Part shown: piece by piece, positions 55,482 to 64,000 of the stretch
Layout: each line of letters begins with the position of its first letter
Numbering within the stretch: position 1 is the first letter of the stretch
Assembly (NCBI RefSeq): GCF_038002345.1
Contig: NZ_JBBOCJ010000001.1
Span: 7,564,001 to 7,628,000 of the forward strand
From: Paenibacillus sp. FSL M7-0420
Lineage (GTDB): Bacteria; Bacillota; Bacilli; Paenibacillales; Paenibacillaceae
DNA length: 64,000 nucleotides
Reading direction: 5' to 3'
Translations under genes and position numbers: made by a program
Notes under the pieces: generated by a model
The model's database searches: none
The model's input: only the letters and a program-made list of their open reading frames with translations
What the model was told of the DNA's origin: nothing

Positions 55482-56753
55482 TTATTGCGGCAGCTCTACA
55501 AAATCATCTCTAAAGCGCTCGTAATCAGCGGCCCGGCATTCCAGCTTCAGGCGTGTGCCCTGTTCTTCGTAGCTGACGGACTGCACATCGGCATGTTCGT
55601 TGAAGTAGGAGACAATGCTGCCCCGGTCGAACGGGACCAGGATCTCACACTGTACATAGTCGGTGAAGATGCGGCTGCGGATCAGAGTGACCAGCTCGGC
55701 GACCCCGCGGTTTTGCTTGGCGGAAAGGGTGACAGAGTTATCCTCCACCTGCGGGTAAGGGTCCTCCCTCAGATCAGCTTTGTTGTAGGCGTACAGGGTA
55801 GGGATTCCGTCAGCGCCTAGCGCCTTCAAGGTCTCATTCGTTACCGCCATATGCTGCTCATGCTGCGGATCGGCAATATCGACGACATGAATCAACAGAT
55901 CGGCTTCCGTTACCTCCTCCAGGGTCGAGCGGAACGCCTTCACCAGATGATGAGGCAGCTGGCTGACGAAGCCTACGGTGTCGGTTAACAGGAAGGTCTT
56001 GTGATCGGGCAGCGCAATGCTGCGCACTGAGGTCTCCAGCGTCGCGAACAGCATATCCTTGGCAAGCACGCCTTTGCCCGAACCGGGATGATAGGTCTCT
56101 ACCAGGGTGTTCATTAAGCTGGACTTGCCGGTGTTGGTGTAGCCGACCAGACAGACCACAGGCACCTCATTCTTATGCCGCTGCTTACGCTGGATCTGAC
56201 GCCTTGCGACCTGCGTCTGCAGCTCTAACTGCAGCGCGGAGATCCGTTCTTCAATCCGTCTGCGGTCCAGCTCCAGCTTCGTTTCCCCGGCTCCCCGGTT
56301 CTTCAGGCCGGCCCCGCCGCCCTGTCTGCCGAGAGATTCACGCAAGCCGCTCAGGCGGGGGAGCATGTATTGCAGCTGTGCGACCTCTACCTGCAGCTGG
56401 GCTTCCTTGGTCTTCGCCCGTGAGGCGAAGATATTCAGAATCAGAATGGTCCGGTCAATGACCTCGCGGTCCAGTGATGACTCCAGATTGCGGATCTGGG
56501 AGGGGGACAGCTCATCGTTGAAAATAACGATCGGTGCTTCATGCTGCTCCATCAGCAGCGCCAGCTCCTGGATTTTGCCGGTCCCGATGTAATGCGAGGG
56601 GTTCACCCGGCTGGATTTCTGGCTAAGCTCAGCCACGACCTCAATCTCGCAGGCGGCTGCCAGATTGCGCAGCTCCTCCATTGAATAAGCGAAGTTCGTG
56701 TCGTTCTGCAGCTGCATGCCGACGATAACGGCTTTCTGTTGTACGTGTTCCAT
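55482..56753 (-). CDS. hflX: GTPase HflX, ribosome-splitting factor
   Basis: 423-residue GTPase that binds 50S subunits and splits stalled ribosomes under stress. The HflX N-domain includes NPSHYIGTGKIQELALLM, then a helical linker with GRQGGGAGLKNRGAGETKLE, a hallmark of the family. The G domain has GYTNTGKSS (204-212), DTVGFVSQLP (G3) and NKAD (G4). ATG 56753 is nine bases after GGAGG; a start 18 bases upstream has no such site. The long leader with terminator and small leader peptide upstream suggests attenuation control. In Listeria a related gene, hflXr, is induced by antibiotics through ribosome-dependent attenuation. Confidence 0.95.
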   Translation of the reverse strand: MEHVQQKAVIVGMQLQNDTNFAYSMEELRNLAAACEIEVVAELSQKSSRVNPSHYIGTGKIQELALLMEQHEAPIVIFNDELSPSQIRNLESSLDREVIDRTILILNIFASRAKTKEAQLQVEVAQLQYMLPRLSGLRESLGRQGGGAGLKNRGAGETKLELDRRRIEERISALQLELQTQVARRQIQRKQRHKNEVPVVCLVGYTNTGKSSLMNTLVETYHPGSGKGVLAKDMLFATLETSVRSIALPDHKTFLLTDTVGFVSQLPHHLVKAFRSTLEEVTEADLLIHVVDIADPQHEQHMAVTNETLKALGADGIPTLYAYNKADLREDPYPQVEDNSVTLSAKQNRGVAELVTLIRSRIFTDYVQCEILVPFDRGSIVSYFNEHADVQSVSYEEQGTRLKLECRAADYERFRDDFVELPQ

Positions 56754-56788
56754 ATATTGATCAACCTCCATAGTGTAATTTGAGCATC

Positions 56789-56816
56789 AAAAAAGCACAG
56801 GCAGTCTGCCTGTGCT
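56789..56816 (-). terminator. Terminator in the hflX leader (attenuator candidate)
   Basis: AGCACAGGC pairs with GCCTGTGCT (extended palindrome 56794-56816), followed on the minus strand by TTTTTT. It lies about 36 bp before the hflX start and about 390 bp after the leader promoter. As placed it would stop most hflX transcripts unless read-through is induced. Confidence 0.85.
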
Positions 56817-57142
56817 AACAGTAGGTGGAGGAACAACAGAATAAAGTCTGGTATAGCCCGCTGCGCGGGAGCAGCTATACGGCCATGCTTGCCATAGACA
56901 CCATGAAGGTTCAAGCGGCAAGGGCAAGGGCCCCGGCAACTTAAAAAGATATAGAGCTAATCCTCACGATAAACACAGATTCTGGCGGAGTGGATACAGG
57001 CCTTATTGGGCACAGTGTACCGGTTCCGGGAATCAGTGTACGGGTTGCGGATTAACGGGTGTATGCTATGGGTTACGTGTTATGGACAGACTTATCCTGA
57101 GTCCTCTGCACAAGGCAGAGCTTTCGCGCTATGGGGAAATAA

Positions 57143-57181
57143 TTAGCCGCGCAAAGTGCGAATCCGGATATAGTCTATCAC
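57143..57181 (-). CDS. Candidate 12-residue leader peptide of hflX
   Basis: GTG start seven bases after GGAGG, encoding MIDYIRIRTLRG and stop. It begins about 27 nt from the predicted transcription start and is the first reading frame of the leader. Placing, size, good ribosome binding site and the downstream terminator fit a regulatory peptide on which drug-stalled ribosomes change leader folding. An in-frame TTG six bases upstream is an alternative start. Not a recognised peptide. Confidence 0.5.
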   Translation of the reverse strand: MIDYIRIRTLRG

Positions 57182-57213
57182 ACGCAACCCTCCGTTCTAA
57201 AAAAGTTACATTG

Positions 57214-57242
57214 ATTTTAGCACAGTGTCTGTGAATTGACAA
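57214..57242 (-). promoter_or_regulatory. Sigma-A promoter of the hflX leader
   Basis: On the minus strand TTGTCA (57237-57242), a 17-bp spacer and TAAAAT (57214-57219). Transcription would begin near 57208 and yield a leader of about 450 nt before hflX. Confidence 0.65.
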
Positions 57243-57286
57243 CTGCCATGGTCTGTCAACCGACCAGAAACTTCCAATTTTATCTG

Positions 57287-57295
57287 CATATCCTA
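57287..57295 (+). promoter_or_regulatory. Possible sigma-K -10 element
   Basis: CATATCCTA fits CATAnnnTA, with an AC pair 15 bases upstream, about 32 bp before the start of the hypothetical gene at 57327. Weak evidence for late sporulation expression. Confidence 0.25.
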
Positions 57296-57326
57296 TTGAA
57301 TACAGCTCTAACGGAGGGTGATAACA

Positions 57327-58121
57327 ATGCCTATACTGACAACCAATATGTTAACAAAGAACCCTACCCCGGGAGCAGGACTCATCAGTCAGGCAGTAGT
57401 GAAGGTAGTAAACAATGGGATAGCCCAGGGAACGGTCTATTTGGCCGGTTACAACAACGATGTAAGTCCCTCAACGCTGTTCGCGCAGGAGTTGTTCGAG
57501 TCGAACTATCGGGAGGTTGTGACCAAAACGTATAATATTACGCAGAATTTTTTCCAATTCAATATCTCCTACTCCCAGGAGCAGGTACGGGTACGGATCT
57601 TCCTTGTGGACAGCAGCGGGCTCTGGAGTCCCGTTACCCTGCAGCCCATGGCGCTTAGCCGGATTACCTCAGAATTCCGTAACAATATCCCCGTAACGAG
57701 CAGCGACACCGCAGCGATCAGCTTCCGCAGAAGCACCACGATCGCCGTTCCTGAAGCAGTGGCCGCCGAGATCGTTCCAGACGGGCTGGAGATACTGGCC
57801 TCTACCCCTATCCGCTATAAGGTGATAGCCGGGGGGACCGTGAATGGAACTTTTATGAATTACCCTACGCCGACTACGGCTATCCCTGTCACTGAAACAG
57901 CGCTGCTGGTGAACTATACCTGTACAGCAGTCACCGGCGGACGGGTGCTGACGCAAGGCATCGGCTCCGGCATATCCGGAGCGTACCAGAATGTGGCGGT
58001 GAATCTGCTGAATCAGCGGCTCGCCTACGATCTTCAGCAAGTGCCGGTCACGCTGGTGGTCAGCTCGCTTGCCGGGGAGGACAATGTGGCGGCCACCTTC
58101 AGAATGTCTGAGCAATGGTGA
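57327..58121 (+). CDS. Hypothetical beta-rich protein
   Basis: 264 residues, no signal peptide, few cysteines, rich in T, V and N, with alternating hydrophobic strands (SQAVVKVVNNGIAQGTVYLA and VTLVVSSLAGEDNVAATFRM). No family is recognised. The N-terminal 110 residues have the same general character as the N-terminal domain of the collagen-like protein at 38280, but I see no convincing sequence identity. ATG 57327 follows GGAGGGTGATAAC. It is divergent from hflX and convergent with the SNF2 gene. A spore or cell-surface structural role is a guess from composition and a sigma-K-like element. Confidence 0.7.
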   Translation: MPILTTNMLTKNPTPGAGLISQAVVKVVNNGIAQGTVYLAGYNNDVSPSTLFAQELFESNYREVVTKTYNITQNFFQFNISYSQEQVRVRIFLVDSSGLWSPVTLQPMALSRITSEFRNNIPVTSSDTAAISFRRSTTIAVPEAVAAEIVPDGLEILASTPIRYKVIAGGTVNGTFMNYPTPTTAIPVTETALLVNYTCTAVTGGRVLTQGIGSGISGAYQNVAVNLLNQRLAYDLQQVPVTLVVSSLAGEDNVAATFRMSEQW

Positions 58122-58233
58122 AGGCCGAAGGGTGAAGGTCCAGTAATGCCACGCTGGCTGACTGGTAACAGACCGAAGACAGACCTGTGGCAGATAAAAG
58201 ATAGCCAAAGCAGAGGATATCCACAGCGGCGGG

Positions 58234-61200
58234 TTATCCCACCCATTCCCGGCGCAGCGTGAACAGATCCTTCAGCGCGTCCGTGGACAGCTCGGTGATC
58301 CAGCCCTCGGAGCCGGAGATGACGTCGTCGCTGAGCTGCTGCTTGCTCTCCAGCATCTCGTCAATCTTCTCCTCCAGCGTGCCGAGCGAGATGAACTTGT
58401 GCACCTGTACATCCCGGGTCTGGCCCATGCGGTAGGCACGGTCCGTAGCCTGATTCTCCACCGCCGGATTCCACCAGCGGTCGAAATGGAACACATGGTT
58501 GGCGGCCGTCAGGTTGAGGCCGACCCCGCCCGCTTTGAGCGAGAGGATGAATACATTCGGCTGATCGGACGGCTGTGCTCCGGCATCTGCATCTGCAGTG
58601 GCTTCGCCCGCAGGCTGAGCGGGGGTCTGGAACCGCTCAATCATGCGGTCGCGCGTGCTCTTCGGCGTGCTGCCGTTCAGGTACAGCACCGGTTCCTGCA
58701 GCTCCTGCTGAAGTACGGCCTGGAGCATCTTGCCCATGCCTACATACTGAGTGAAGATCAGGCAGCGCTCGTTCTCCTCGCGCAGCTCGCGCACCATGGC
58801 CAGCAGCCGTTCCAGCTTCGCAGAGCGTTCGATCAAGGAGGTGGTGTCCAGAGCGCTGCCGTCTTCCGGCTCAGGCAGTGCCTCCTTGGTCAGCAGCATC
58901 GGATGGTCACAGAGCTGCTTCAGGCTGGTCAAGGCGGCGAGAATGGCCCCCTTGCGTTCGATGCCCTCCAGCTTCTGCATCCGTTCAAGCAGGCTGTTCA
59001 CGTTCTGATCGTAGAGTGCGGCCTGCTCGGCCGTCAGGTTAATGTAGGTCTTCATCTCATTCTTATCCGGGAGATCAAGCTGGATCGCCGGGTCCTTCTT
59101 CTTGCGGCGCAGCATGAACGGCTTGACCAGCCGCTGCAAATCTGCGGTCCGCTCGGCATTGCGCTCCTTCTCAATGGCATTTGCGAACCGGTCCTGGAAC
59201 CCTTTCGGGCTGCCCAGATAACCAGGTGTAATGAAATCGTAGATCGACCACAGCTCGGACAGCCTGTTCTCAATCGGTGTACCAGTCAGGGCGATCCGGT
59301 GCAAGGCGGGGAAGCTGCGCACGGCGGCGGACTGCTTCGTTCCGGCGTTCTTGATATTCTGTGCTTCGTCCAGGCACACGGTTGCCCAAGTGAACTGCTT
59401 CAGCAGCTCCTGGTCCAGTGCAGCGGTAGCGTAGGAGGTAAGCACAACATCTGCCTGCGAAGCCGCGCCGTAGAAATATCCGGCGTCCAGCCGCCGGCTG
59501 CCATAGTGAAGCATCACGTTCAGGGAAGGCGCGAAGCGCTGCAGCTCCTTCTGCCAGTTGCCCAGCACGGAGGTCGGACAGATGATCAGCGAAGGCCAGC
59601 CGGCCGGCTCGGTCTGCCGCCGGGCCACGGGTGCGCCGGAAGCTGCGGCTTCCTCTTCCTGCTCCTTCAGATGGAGCAGGTAGGAGATCAGCTGCACCGT
59701 CTTGCCAAGCCCCATGTCATCGGCCAGGCAAGCGCCCAGCCCGAAGCGGCGGAGGAAGACCAGCCAGGCGAAGCCCTCATGCTGGTAGCTTCGAAGCTCG
59801 GCGTGCAGACCGGCCGGCACCTCCGGCTTCGGCCACTGGCTGCGCTGCCCCAGCTGGCCGATCAGCTTCACGAGATGCTCGTTCAGCTCAACCTCCAGCC
59901 GGACGCGGACCGCTTCCTCCTCGGCACGCTGCGCTTCCGCTTCCTCCGGATCGCCGTCTGCACCTTCGTTCAGCAGGTGCAGCTGCAGCACATCCTGGAA
60001 GGACAAGCCGCGCGACTTGTCCATCCCGGCCATGGCCCGCTGAATCTGCGCCAGCAGCGCAGGGTCCAGCGGAATCCACTTGCCGCGGAACTGGACGAGG
60101 CGCTCCCCGCGCGCTACGAGGTCGGCGAACTCCGCCTCGGACAGGTCGGCGTCGCCGATGGAGATGCGCCAGTCGAAATCGACGAGCGCATCGAGGCCGA
60201 ACAGCGACTGCCCGCGGCTGCCCTCAGCCGTGCCGGAGCTGATCTTCGCGCGCAGGCGCGGCTTCCTGCGGCTGGCGGCTTCCCACCACGCCGGCAGCAG
60301 CACCTGCCAGCCAGCCTCCAGCAGGAGGCGGCTGTCGGCCGTAAGGAACCGCCACGCGACCTCGTCGCTCAGCGGCTCTGCCAGCACATCGGCGCCGCGC
60401 CCGATGTGCTCCGGAAGGCTGTCACGCAGCCGTGACAGCCACCCGCCCGCGCGCTCGTGGACATGCGCTGTCCACGCTGCGGGCCAAGTGCCATGCGGCT
60501 CGCCGTCCCCGGTGAGCCGCAGCGGCACAAGCGCGGACTCGTCGCTCTTGTGCTGGAGGAGCAGCTGGAGCCGCCAGTGGGGCAGCTCATCGTCAGGCTC
60601 AAGCAGCTGCAGCACCGGCCGGAACGGCGCGGTGTCTGCCTTCCAGCCGATGGACATCAGCCAGCTGTCTTCGTCCATACCGGCTGCGCTTCTCCCGCCT
60701 GCGCTGAACAGCAGCGGGAATTCACTGCGCAGATCACCGGCCTGCGCCTCGGTGCTGTAGTGCCGCTGGAAGACCGCCGCCGAGAAGGCGGCCTGCAGCC
60801 CTTCGGCGAACCCGCTGCGCTCCTGAAGACGATGCAGCGCGGCCGCATCGTCCCAGTTCGCCTCGGCGGCTTCCGCCAGCACTTGCTCCGCCCAGGCCCA
60901 GCGGAGCTGGCCTTCACGGTAGGCTGCGAAGCTGGGGGCGTACTGCCGGGCCTCCAGCATTCCGGCCAGCAGCGGGGCCAGCCGGGTTAACAGCTGGGCA
61001 TCGCCCTGCCAGCTCCAGCCGACATGCCGGAGCAGCCGCAGGTCCGCAAAGAACGGCAGGACCTGCTCGGCAGGCAGCACCACCAGCTCGACCTCATCGG
61101 CCTTCGAGGTGCTAAGCTCCGTGCCGTAGAAGGATTCCTCATGCCAGGCGAACAGCATCTGCTTGAGCTGGACACCGGGCATATAATCATCCCGGTCATC

Positions 61201-61275
61201 CACACCGTAGATCAGCGCATCGCCATACTGGGTGAGGGCGAGCTGGACGGTAATATTGCGCATCTTCATATTCAT
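58234..61275 (-). CDS. SNF2-family DNA-dependent ATPase/helicase
   Basis: 1013-residue Swi2/Snf2-like motor. The N-terminal 450 residues are a bacterial SNF2-associated region. The ATPase core has Walker A LADDMGLGKTVQLISYLL near 515-530, LDEAQNIKN (motif II, near 636) and LTGTPIENRLSELWSI. The C-terminal helicase lobe has IFTQYVGMGKML, LKAGGVGLNLTAAN and the arginine-finger motif DRAYRMGQTRDV. It probably remodels protein-DNA or RNA polymerase complexes. ATG 61275 overlaps the stop of the SWIM gene by four bases, a pairing often seen in Firmicutes and suggesting a shared complex. Confidence 0.93.
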   Translation of the reverse strand: MNMKMRNITVQLALTQYGDALIYGVDDRDDYMPGVQLKQMLFAWHEESFYGTELSTSKADEVELVVLPAEQVLPFFADLRLLRHVGWSWQGDAQLLTRLAPLLAGMLEARQYAPSFAAYREGQLRWAWAEQVLAEAAEANWDDAAALHRLQERSGFAEGLQAAFSAAVFQRHYSTEAQAGDLRSEFPLLFSAGGRSAAGMDEDSWLMSIGWKADTAPFRPVLQLLEPDDELPHWRLQLLLQHKSDESALVPLRLTGDGEPHGTWPAAWTAHVHERAGGWLSRLRDSLPEHIGRGADVLAEPLSDEVAWRFLTADSRLLLEAGWQVLLPAWWEAASRRKPRLRAKISSGTAEGSRGQSLFGLDALVDFDWRISIGDADLSEAEFADLVARGERLVQFRGKWIPLDPALLAQIQRAMAGMDKSRGLSFQDVLQLHLLNEGADGDPEEAEAQRAEEEAVRVRLEVELNEHLVKLIGQLGQRSQWPKPEVPAGLHAELRSYQHEGFAWLVFLRRFGLGACLADDMGLGKTVQLISYLLHLKEQEEEAAASGAPVARRQTEPAGWPSLIICPTSVLGNWQKELQRFAPSLNVMLHYGSRRLDAGYFYGAASQADVVLTSYATAALDQELLKQFTWATVCLDEAQNIKNAGTKQSAAVRSFPALHRIALTGTPIENRLSELWSIYDFITPGYLGSPKGFQDRFANAIEKERNAERTADLQRLVKPFMLRRKKKDPAIQLDLPDKNEMKTYINLTAEQAALYDQNVNSLLERMQKLEGIERKGAILAALTSLKQLCDHPMLLTKEALPEPEDGSALDTTSLIERSAKLERLLAMVRELREENERCLIFTQYVGMGKMLQAVLQQELQEPVLYLNGSTPKSTRDRMIERFQTPAQPAGEATADADAGAQPSDQPNVFILSLKAGGVGLNLTAANHVFHFDRWWNPAVENQATDRAYRMGQTRDVQVHKFISLGTLEEKIDEMLESKQQLSDDVISGSEGWITELSTDALKDLFTLRREWVG

Positions 61276-62909
61276 GGGATCAGTTTTCCTTTCCGCAGCT
61301 CCTCCTGCAGGGCGCGCAGGCGGCTATGCCTATCCGTGAAGCCGTCCAGGAACACTTCCCAGCGTGCTTCGCGTTTCAGTTTTTTGTACAGCTTGGCGAG
61401 CCGCTTGAGCAGCTTCACGGCCGCTTTGTAGCTGTGCCGGTTCTTCTCCAGCACGAAGCGCTCCACCGCCTGATGGTAGAACGGCAGAAGCAGCTCCGGC
61501 GCATTCTTCTCGATCGGCTGCAGGTCGCTCACCCGGAAGTCGGAAGGCCGATGGCCGGAGGAGATCTGCATATCCATCCATTCCTGCCATTTGCCGTAGG
61601 CGAGCAGCTGGACTTCATAGATCTCGCGTGACAGCGGCAGCATACCCGACAGCGTATCCCACATCAGCGGCTCTTCTTCGGGCAGGTGACGCACTGCCTC
61701 ATCCCAGTAGCCTGCATAATCCAGCAGATTGTACATTCGGCTGTTCAGCAGTGGGCCGAGCGCGGCCAGCCACAGGGTCAGGCGTCTCCACTGCCCGGCT
61801 TCGGCCAGCGGAGGCAGGAAGCTCATCAGCTCCTCCGGGTGCAGCCCGGGCCGTTCGGACGCTGTGTTCAGCTTCTCAATAGCGGCCGCATCCTCATGCA
61901 GCAGCGCATGCATCCGGCTCTCGGCCAGCAGCAGGGCATGGCGGGGAGCAGCGGCGCTTAGCTTGTCTCCGGCCTGTTGCAGCTCCGCCAGCTCCTTGGT
62001 GTACAGCTCCGGTCCGCTTAGATTCGGGGTAATCCAGTTGATCCACAGCAGGCTGTAACAAGCAGAGAAATAAGGCTGTTCTCTGGCGCGTTCACGCGTT
62101 TCGTTCAGCATCTCAGTCCGCAGATAGGCAATCGTATCGTAGACTCTCGGCCACTCCTCCGGGGCTTCCGCCAGCGGCAGACCCCGATTCATCATGTCTG
62201 TGATATGCTTTTGCAGCTCGGAAATCGCAATAGAGGTGTAGTAGCCCACGGAATAACCAAGAGACAAGGGGTTCGCCGTGAGGGAAGTCCCGCCAGGCCG
62301 GAGGATACTCTCCAGCACACAGAGATGAGCGTGTAACTTGAACAGTTGGGCAGCAGCGGGAGGCAGCTTGGGCTGGCCTCCGGTGATGGCGGCGAGCGCC
62401 CGGTCGGCATACTGCGGGTTGCGCACCGTATGGGCAAGCGGCTCCACCAGCAGCGCCATGTATTCACGCCACTGCTGCACCGTAGCCTCAGGAATCAGAG
62501 CCGCCAGCTTCTTCAGTTGTTCCCCGCGCCGTCCCGGGACAGCGGGCGCCGCAGCGGAATGAATCGTCGGCCGGTCGACCAGGGCCTTGGCGTTCGCGAT
62601 GGAATGCACAGGCTTGTCCTGCTCCTCGGCGTATTTCATCAGCACGGCCGCCATATGCTTACACATCCCGGATACGGGGCAATCACAGGTGCTCTCTTGC
62701 AGATGGTCCAGATCTATAGAGACCATATAATCCTCCCGGCCTTCCACAATGGACATGATTCTCCGTTCTTCCATCATCCTGAAGGCATGCACGCGTGTTT
62801 GCTTATAATATTGAAATCCCCGTTTCAGGGTCAGATCATCGAAAGAATGGGCTACCTCCGAGATGAGCTTATCCCACCCGGCTGCATCCATGATATAGTT
62901 TGACTGCAT
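61272..62909 (-). CDS. SWIM zinc-finger protein
   Basis: 545 residues. The SWIM motif C-x-C-x(n)-C-x-H is present as C75, C77, C83 and H85 (CDCPVSGMCKH), expected to bind zinc and probably DNA or protein. The rest is helical, TPR-like in feel, without a named domain. ATG 62909 follows GGAGAACG; an ATG 45 bases upstream lacks a good site. It is translationally coupled to the SNF2 ATPase by an ATGA overlap, so the two likely act together. Confidence 0.88.
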   Translation of the reverse strand: MQSNYIMDAAGWDKLISEVAHSFDDLTLKRGFQYYKQTRVHAFRMMEERRIMSIVEGREDYMVSIDLDHLQESTCDCPVSGMCKHMAAVLMKYAEEQDKPVHSIANAKALVDRPTIHSAAAPAVPGRRGEQLKKLAALIPEATVQQWREYMALLVEPLAHTVRNPQYADRALAAITGGQPKLPPAAAQLFKLHAHLCVLESILRPGGTSLTANPLSLGYSVGYYTSIAISELQKHITDMMNRGLPLAEAPEEWPRVYDTIAYLRTEMLNETRERAREQPYFSACYSLLWINWITPNLSGPELYTKELAELQQAGDKLSAAAPRHALLLAESRMHALLHEDAAAIEKLNTASERPGLHPEELMSFLPPLAEAGQWRRLTLWLAALGPLLNSRMYNLLDYAGYWDEAVRHLPEEEPLMWDTLSGMLPLSREIYEVQLLAYGKWQEWMDMQISSGHRPSDFRVSDLQPIEKNAPELLLPFYHQAVERFVLEKNRHSYKAAVKLLKRLAKLYKKLKREARWEVFLDGFTDRHSRLRALQEELRKGKLIP

Positions 62910-63094
62910 CGCTATCGTTCTCCTGTAGCAGATTGGGTGAATCCGTCGTTCCATTATATCATTATTGTATAGCGTATCCCGGAAAAGTCTGAAATCCTAA
63001 CAGGTATGATATGCCCCATATTGAAATATTAGGGGAACATGCTAATCTGAAATCTAGACCTATGAGCAACCGCTGGAAGGATGAAGCTTAAGCA

Positions 63095-64000
63095 ATGCTG
63101 CGATTTAAAATGAAATACCTGCTGCACAACAAACAGAACCGTCTAATCCTGATGCTGACAGCCGGGGTATCCCTGCTGATTACTATGATTGGTCTATTCT
63201 CCTATAGAGAGTACCGCAATGCGCTGGACACCGAGCTGAATACACCGAATATTGAACTGCTGCAGATTAATGTGGATGTTACGAACCGGGCCTTCCGTGA
63301 ATCCGACAACAAGGCGGTGGATCTGTCCTTCCATCCCGCTGTGCTGAGCTATATAGAGGCGGCTGAGTCAGATAATCGCGGCCGAGCCGCAGCGGCGCAG
63401 GAATACCTCAAGGCGCTGGCGACAGAGCCGGATGTGCATGCGATCAGCGTGGTCAAATTCAAGGACCAGTCTGTGCTCTCCAGCCGCTACGGCTATGTTC
63501 CGTCCTGGGGGGAGGCGCCTGAGCATGAATGGGGGGCCTGGATCGGGGAGATTAAGAAGAAGCCGCTTCTGATCAAAAGAAGGCTCTACACCGGCAACGG
63601 TTCCCGCCCCGGTGATACCGAGCTGCTGTCACTGGCCCGGCCGGTGGTAGTGAACGGTGAAGTGGCCGGTGCCGTGCTGATTGATCTGGATTACGATACG
63701 CTGTTCTCCAAAATGTACACCCATCTCTCCAGCTACCAGCTCGTCTATAACCTGGAAGGAGAGCTGATCTACCCCAAGCTGAATCTTCCGTTCCCGCTGG
63801 CGGAGCTGGGGAAGGTGCTGGAGGACATCGATGTCAGTCCCTTTGCCCATGTCACCATCGGAGGCCAGGCCTATATGGCAAATCAGACCTTCTCCAATGT
63901 GACCGGCTGGCGCCTGCTCTCGCTCGTACCCATGGAACAGCTGCTCAAAAATGTGAAGATTGCACGCAATATGATGCTGATGCTGTCGCTGATCTCTATC
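63095..64000 (+). CDS. Membrane sensor protein, truncated by the window end
   Basis: 302 codons are visible with no stop. A basic N-terminus and a transmembrane helix (about 17-36, LILMLTAGVSLLITMIGLFS) precede an extracytoplasmic Cache-like sensor domain of about 240 residues. A second helix begins at ARNMMLMLSLISI where the window ends. The layout fits a membrane AraC regulator (like the one at 13547) or a YesM-type kinase; the output domain is not in view. ATG 63095 is about 12 bases after GGAAGGA. It is divergent from the SWIM gene. Confidence 0.75.
   Translation, partial: MLRFKMKYLLHNKQNRLILMLTAGVSLLITMIGLFSYREYRNALDTELNTPNIELLQINVDVTNRAFRESDNKAVDLSFHPAVLSYIEAAESDNRGRAAAAQEYLKALATEPDVHAISVVKFKDQSVLSSRYGYVPSWGEAPEHEWGAWIGEIKKKPLLIKRRLYTGNGSRPGDTELLSLARPVVVNGEVAGAVLIDLDYDTLFSKMYTHLSSYQLVYNLEGELIYPKLNLPFPLAELGKVLEDIDVSPFAHVTIGGQAYMANQTFSNVTGWRLLSLVPMEQLLKNVKIARNMMLMLSLISI

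Noticed and set aside
56852..56911. Second small frame (MVSMASMAV) in the hflX leader
   Set aside because: It has no ribosome binding site and overlaps a hairpin; the frame at 57143-57181 is much better placed.
56820..57200. SRP RNA, 6S RNA, T-box or other known RNA in the hflX leader
   Set aside because: None of the conserved sequence blocks of those RNAs could be found.

Overview
The window looks like the chromosome of a Paenibacillus-type, spore-forming, low-GC-phylum Gram-positive with moderately GC-rich coding DNA. The signs are several YesM/YesN-type two-component systems, large membrane AraC regulators, LplB/LplC-type sugar permeases with lipoprotein binding proteins, a spore-coat transglutaminase (tgl), a collagen-like surface protein, strong AGGAGG-type ribosome binding sites and frequent GTG/TTG starts. 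No rRNA, tRNA or CRISPR array was found.

Layout. 1-1306: a tandem repeat array and uridine kinase. 1502-2593: a threonine-aldolase-like PLP enzyme. 2726-6377 (minus): a three-gene surface-glycan cluster (glycosyltransferase, pyruvyl transferase, flippase). 6773-9072: an aldose-epimerase-like protein and an M20-family amidohydrolase. 10005-17951: sugar-uptake operon 1 (binding protein, two permeases, membrane AraC regulator, GH88 unsaturated-uronyl hydrolase), then a methyltransferase. 18597-25094 (minus): a second sugar system (binding protein, histidine kinase, response regulator, two permeases). 25406-28565: alanine dehydrogenase, a PucR-type regulator that is a likely AdeR equivalent, and a GNAT acetyltransferase. 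28668-29980: two small, AT-rich secreted or lipoprotein genes, one split by a G8 tract. 30376-32976: a DUF4127 protein and tgl. 32989-38029: a two-component pair divergent from an orphan binding protein. 38280-39917: a collagen-like protein. 40598-42255: a complete IS1182-family element. 42668-54816: polysaccharide operon 2 (two permeases, binding protein, 1155-residue modular glycosidase, GH3, GH105, an unrecognised protein). 55482-62909: hflX with a long leader, a hypothetical protein, and an SNF2 helicase/SWIM pair. 63095-end: a truncated sensor or regulator.

How it works together. The two large operons each import an oligosaccharide through a binding protein and two permeases and finish it inside the cell with an unsaturated-uronyl hydrolase (GH88 or GH105). 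That points to products of polysaccharide lyases. No transporter ATPase is encoded here, so a shared MsmX-type ATPase elsewhere is implied.

Most unusual signal. The intergenic regions, mostly downstream of gene ends, carry tandem arrays of short inverted-repeat cores. Several sequence families are involved, yet the period is almost always 51 or 52 bp. One array has ten copies at exactly 51 bp. Two distant loci (40.5-42.4 kb and 55.0-55.2 kb) share the same three-unit cycle, and the IS element is inserted in one of them with a 5-bp duplication, so its empty site can be reconstructed. Other points of note are a candidate ribosome-dependent attenuator (promoter, 12-residue leader peptide, terminator) ahead of hflX and a possibly phase-variable lipoprotein.
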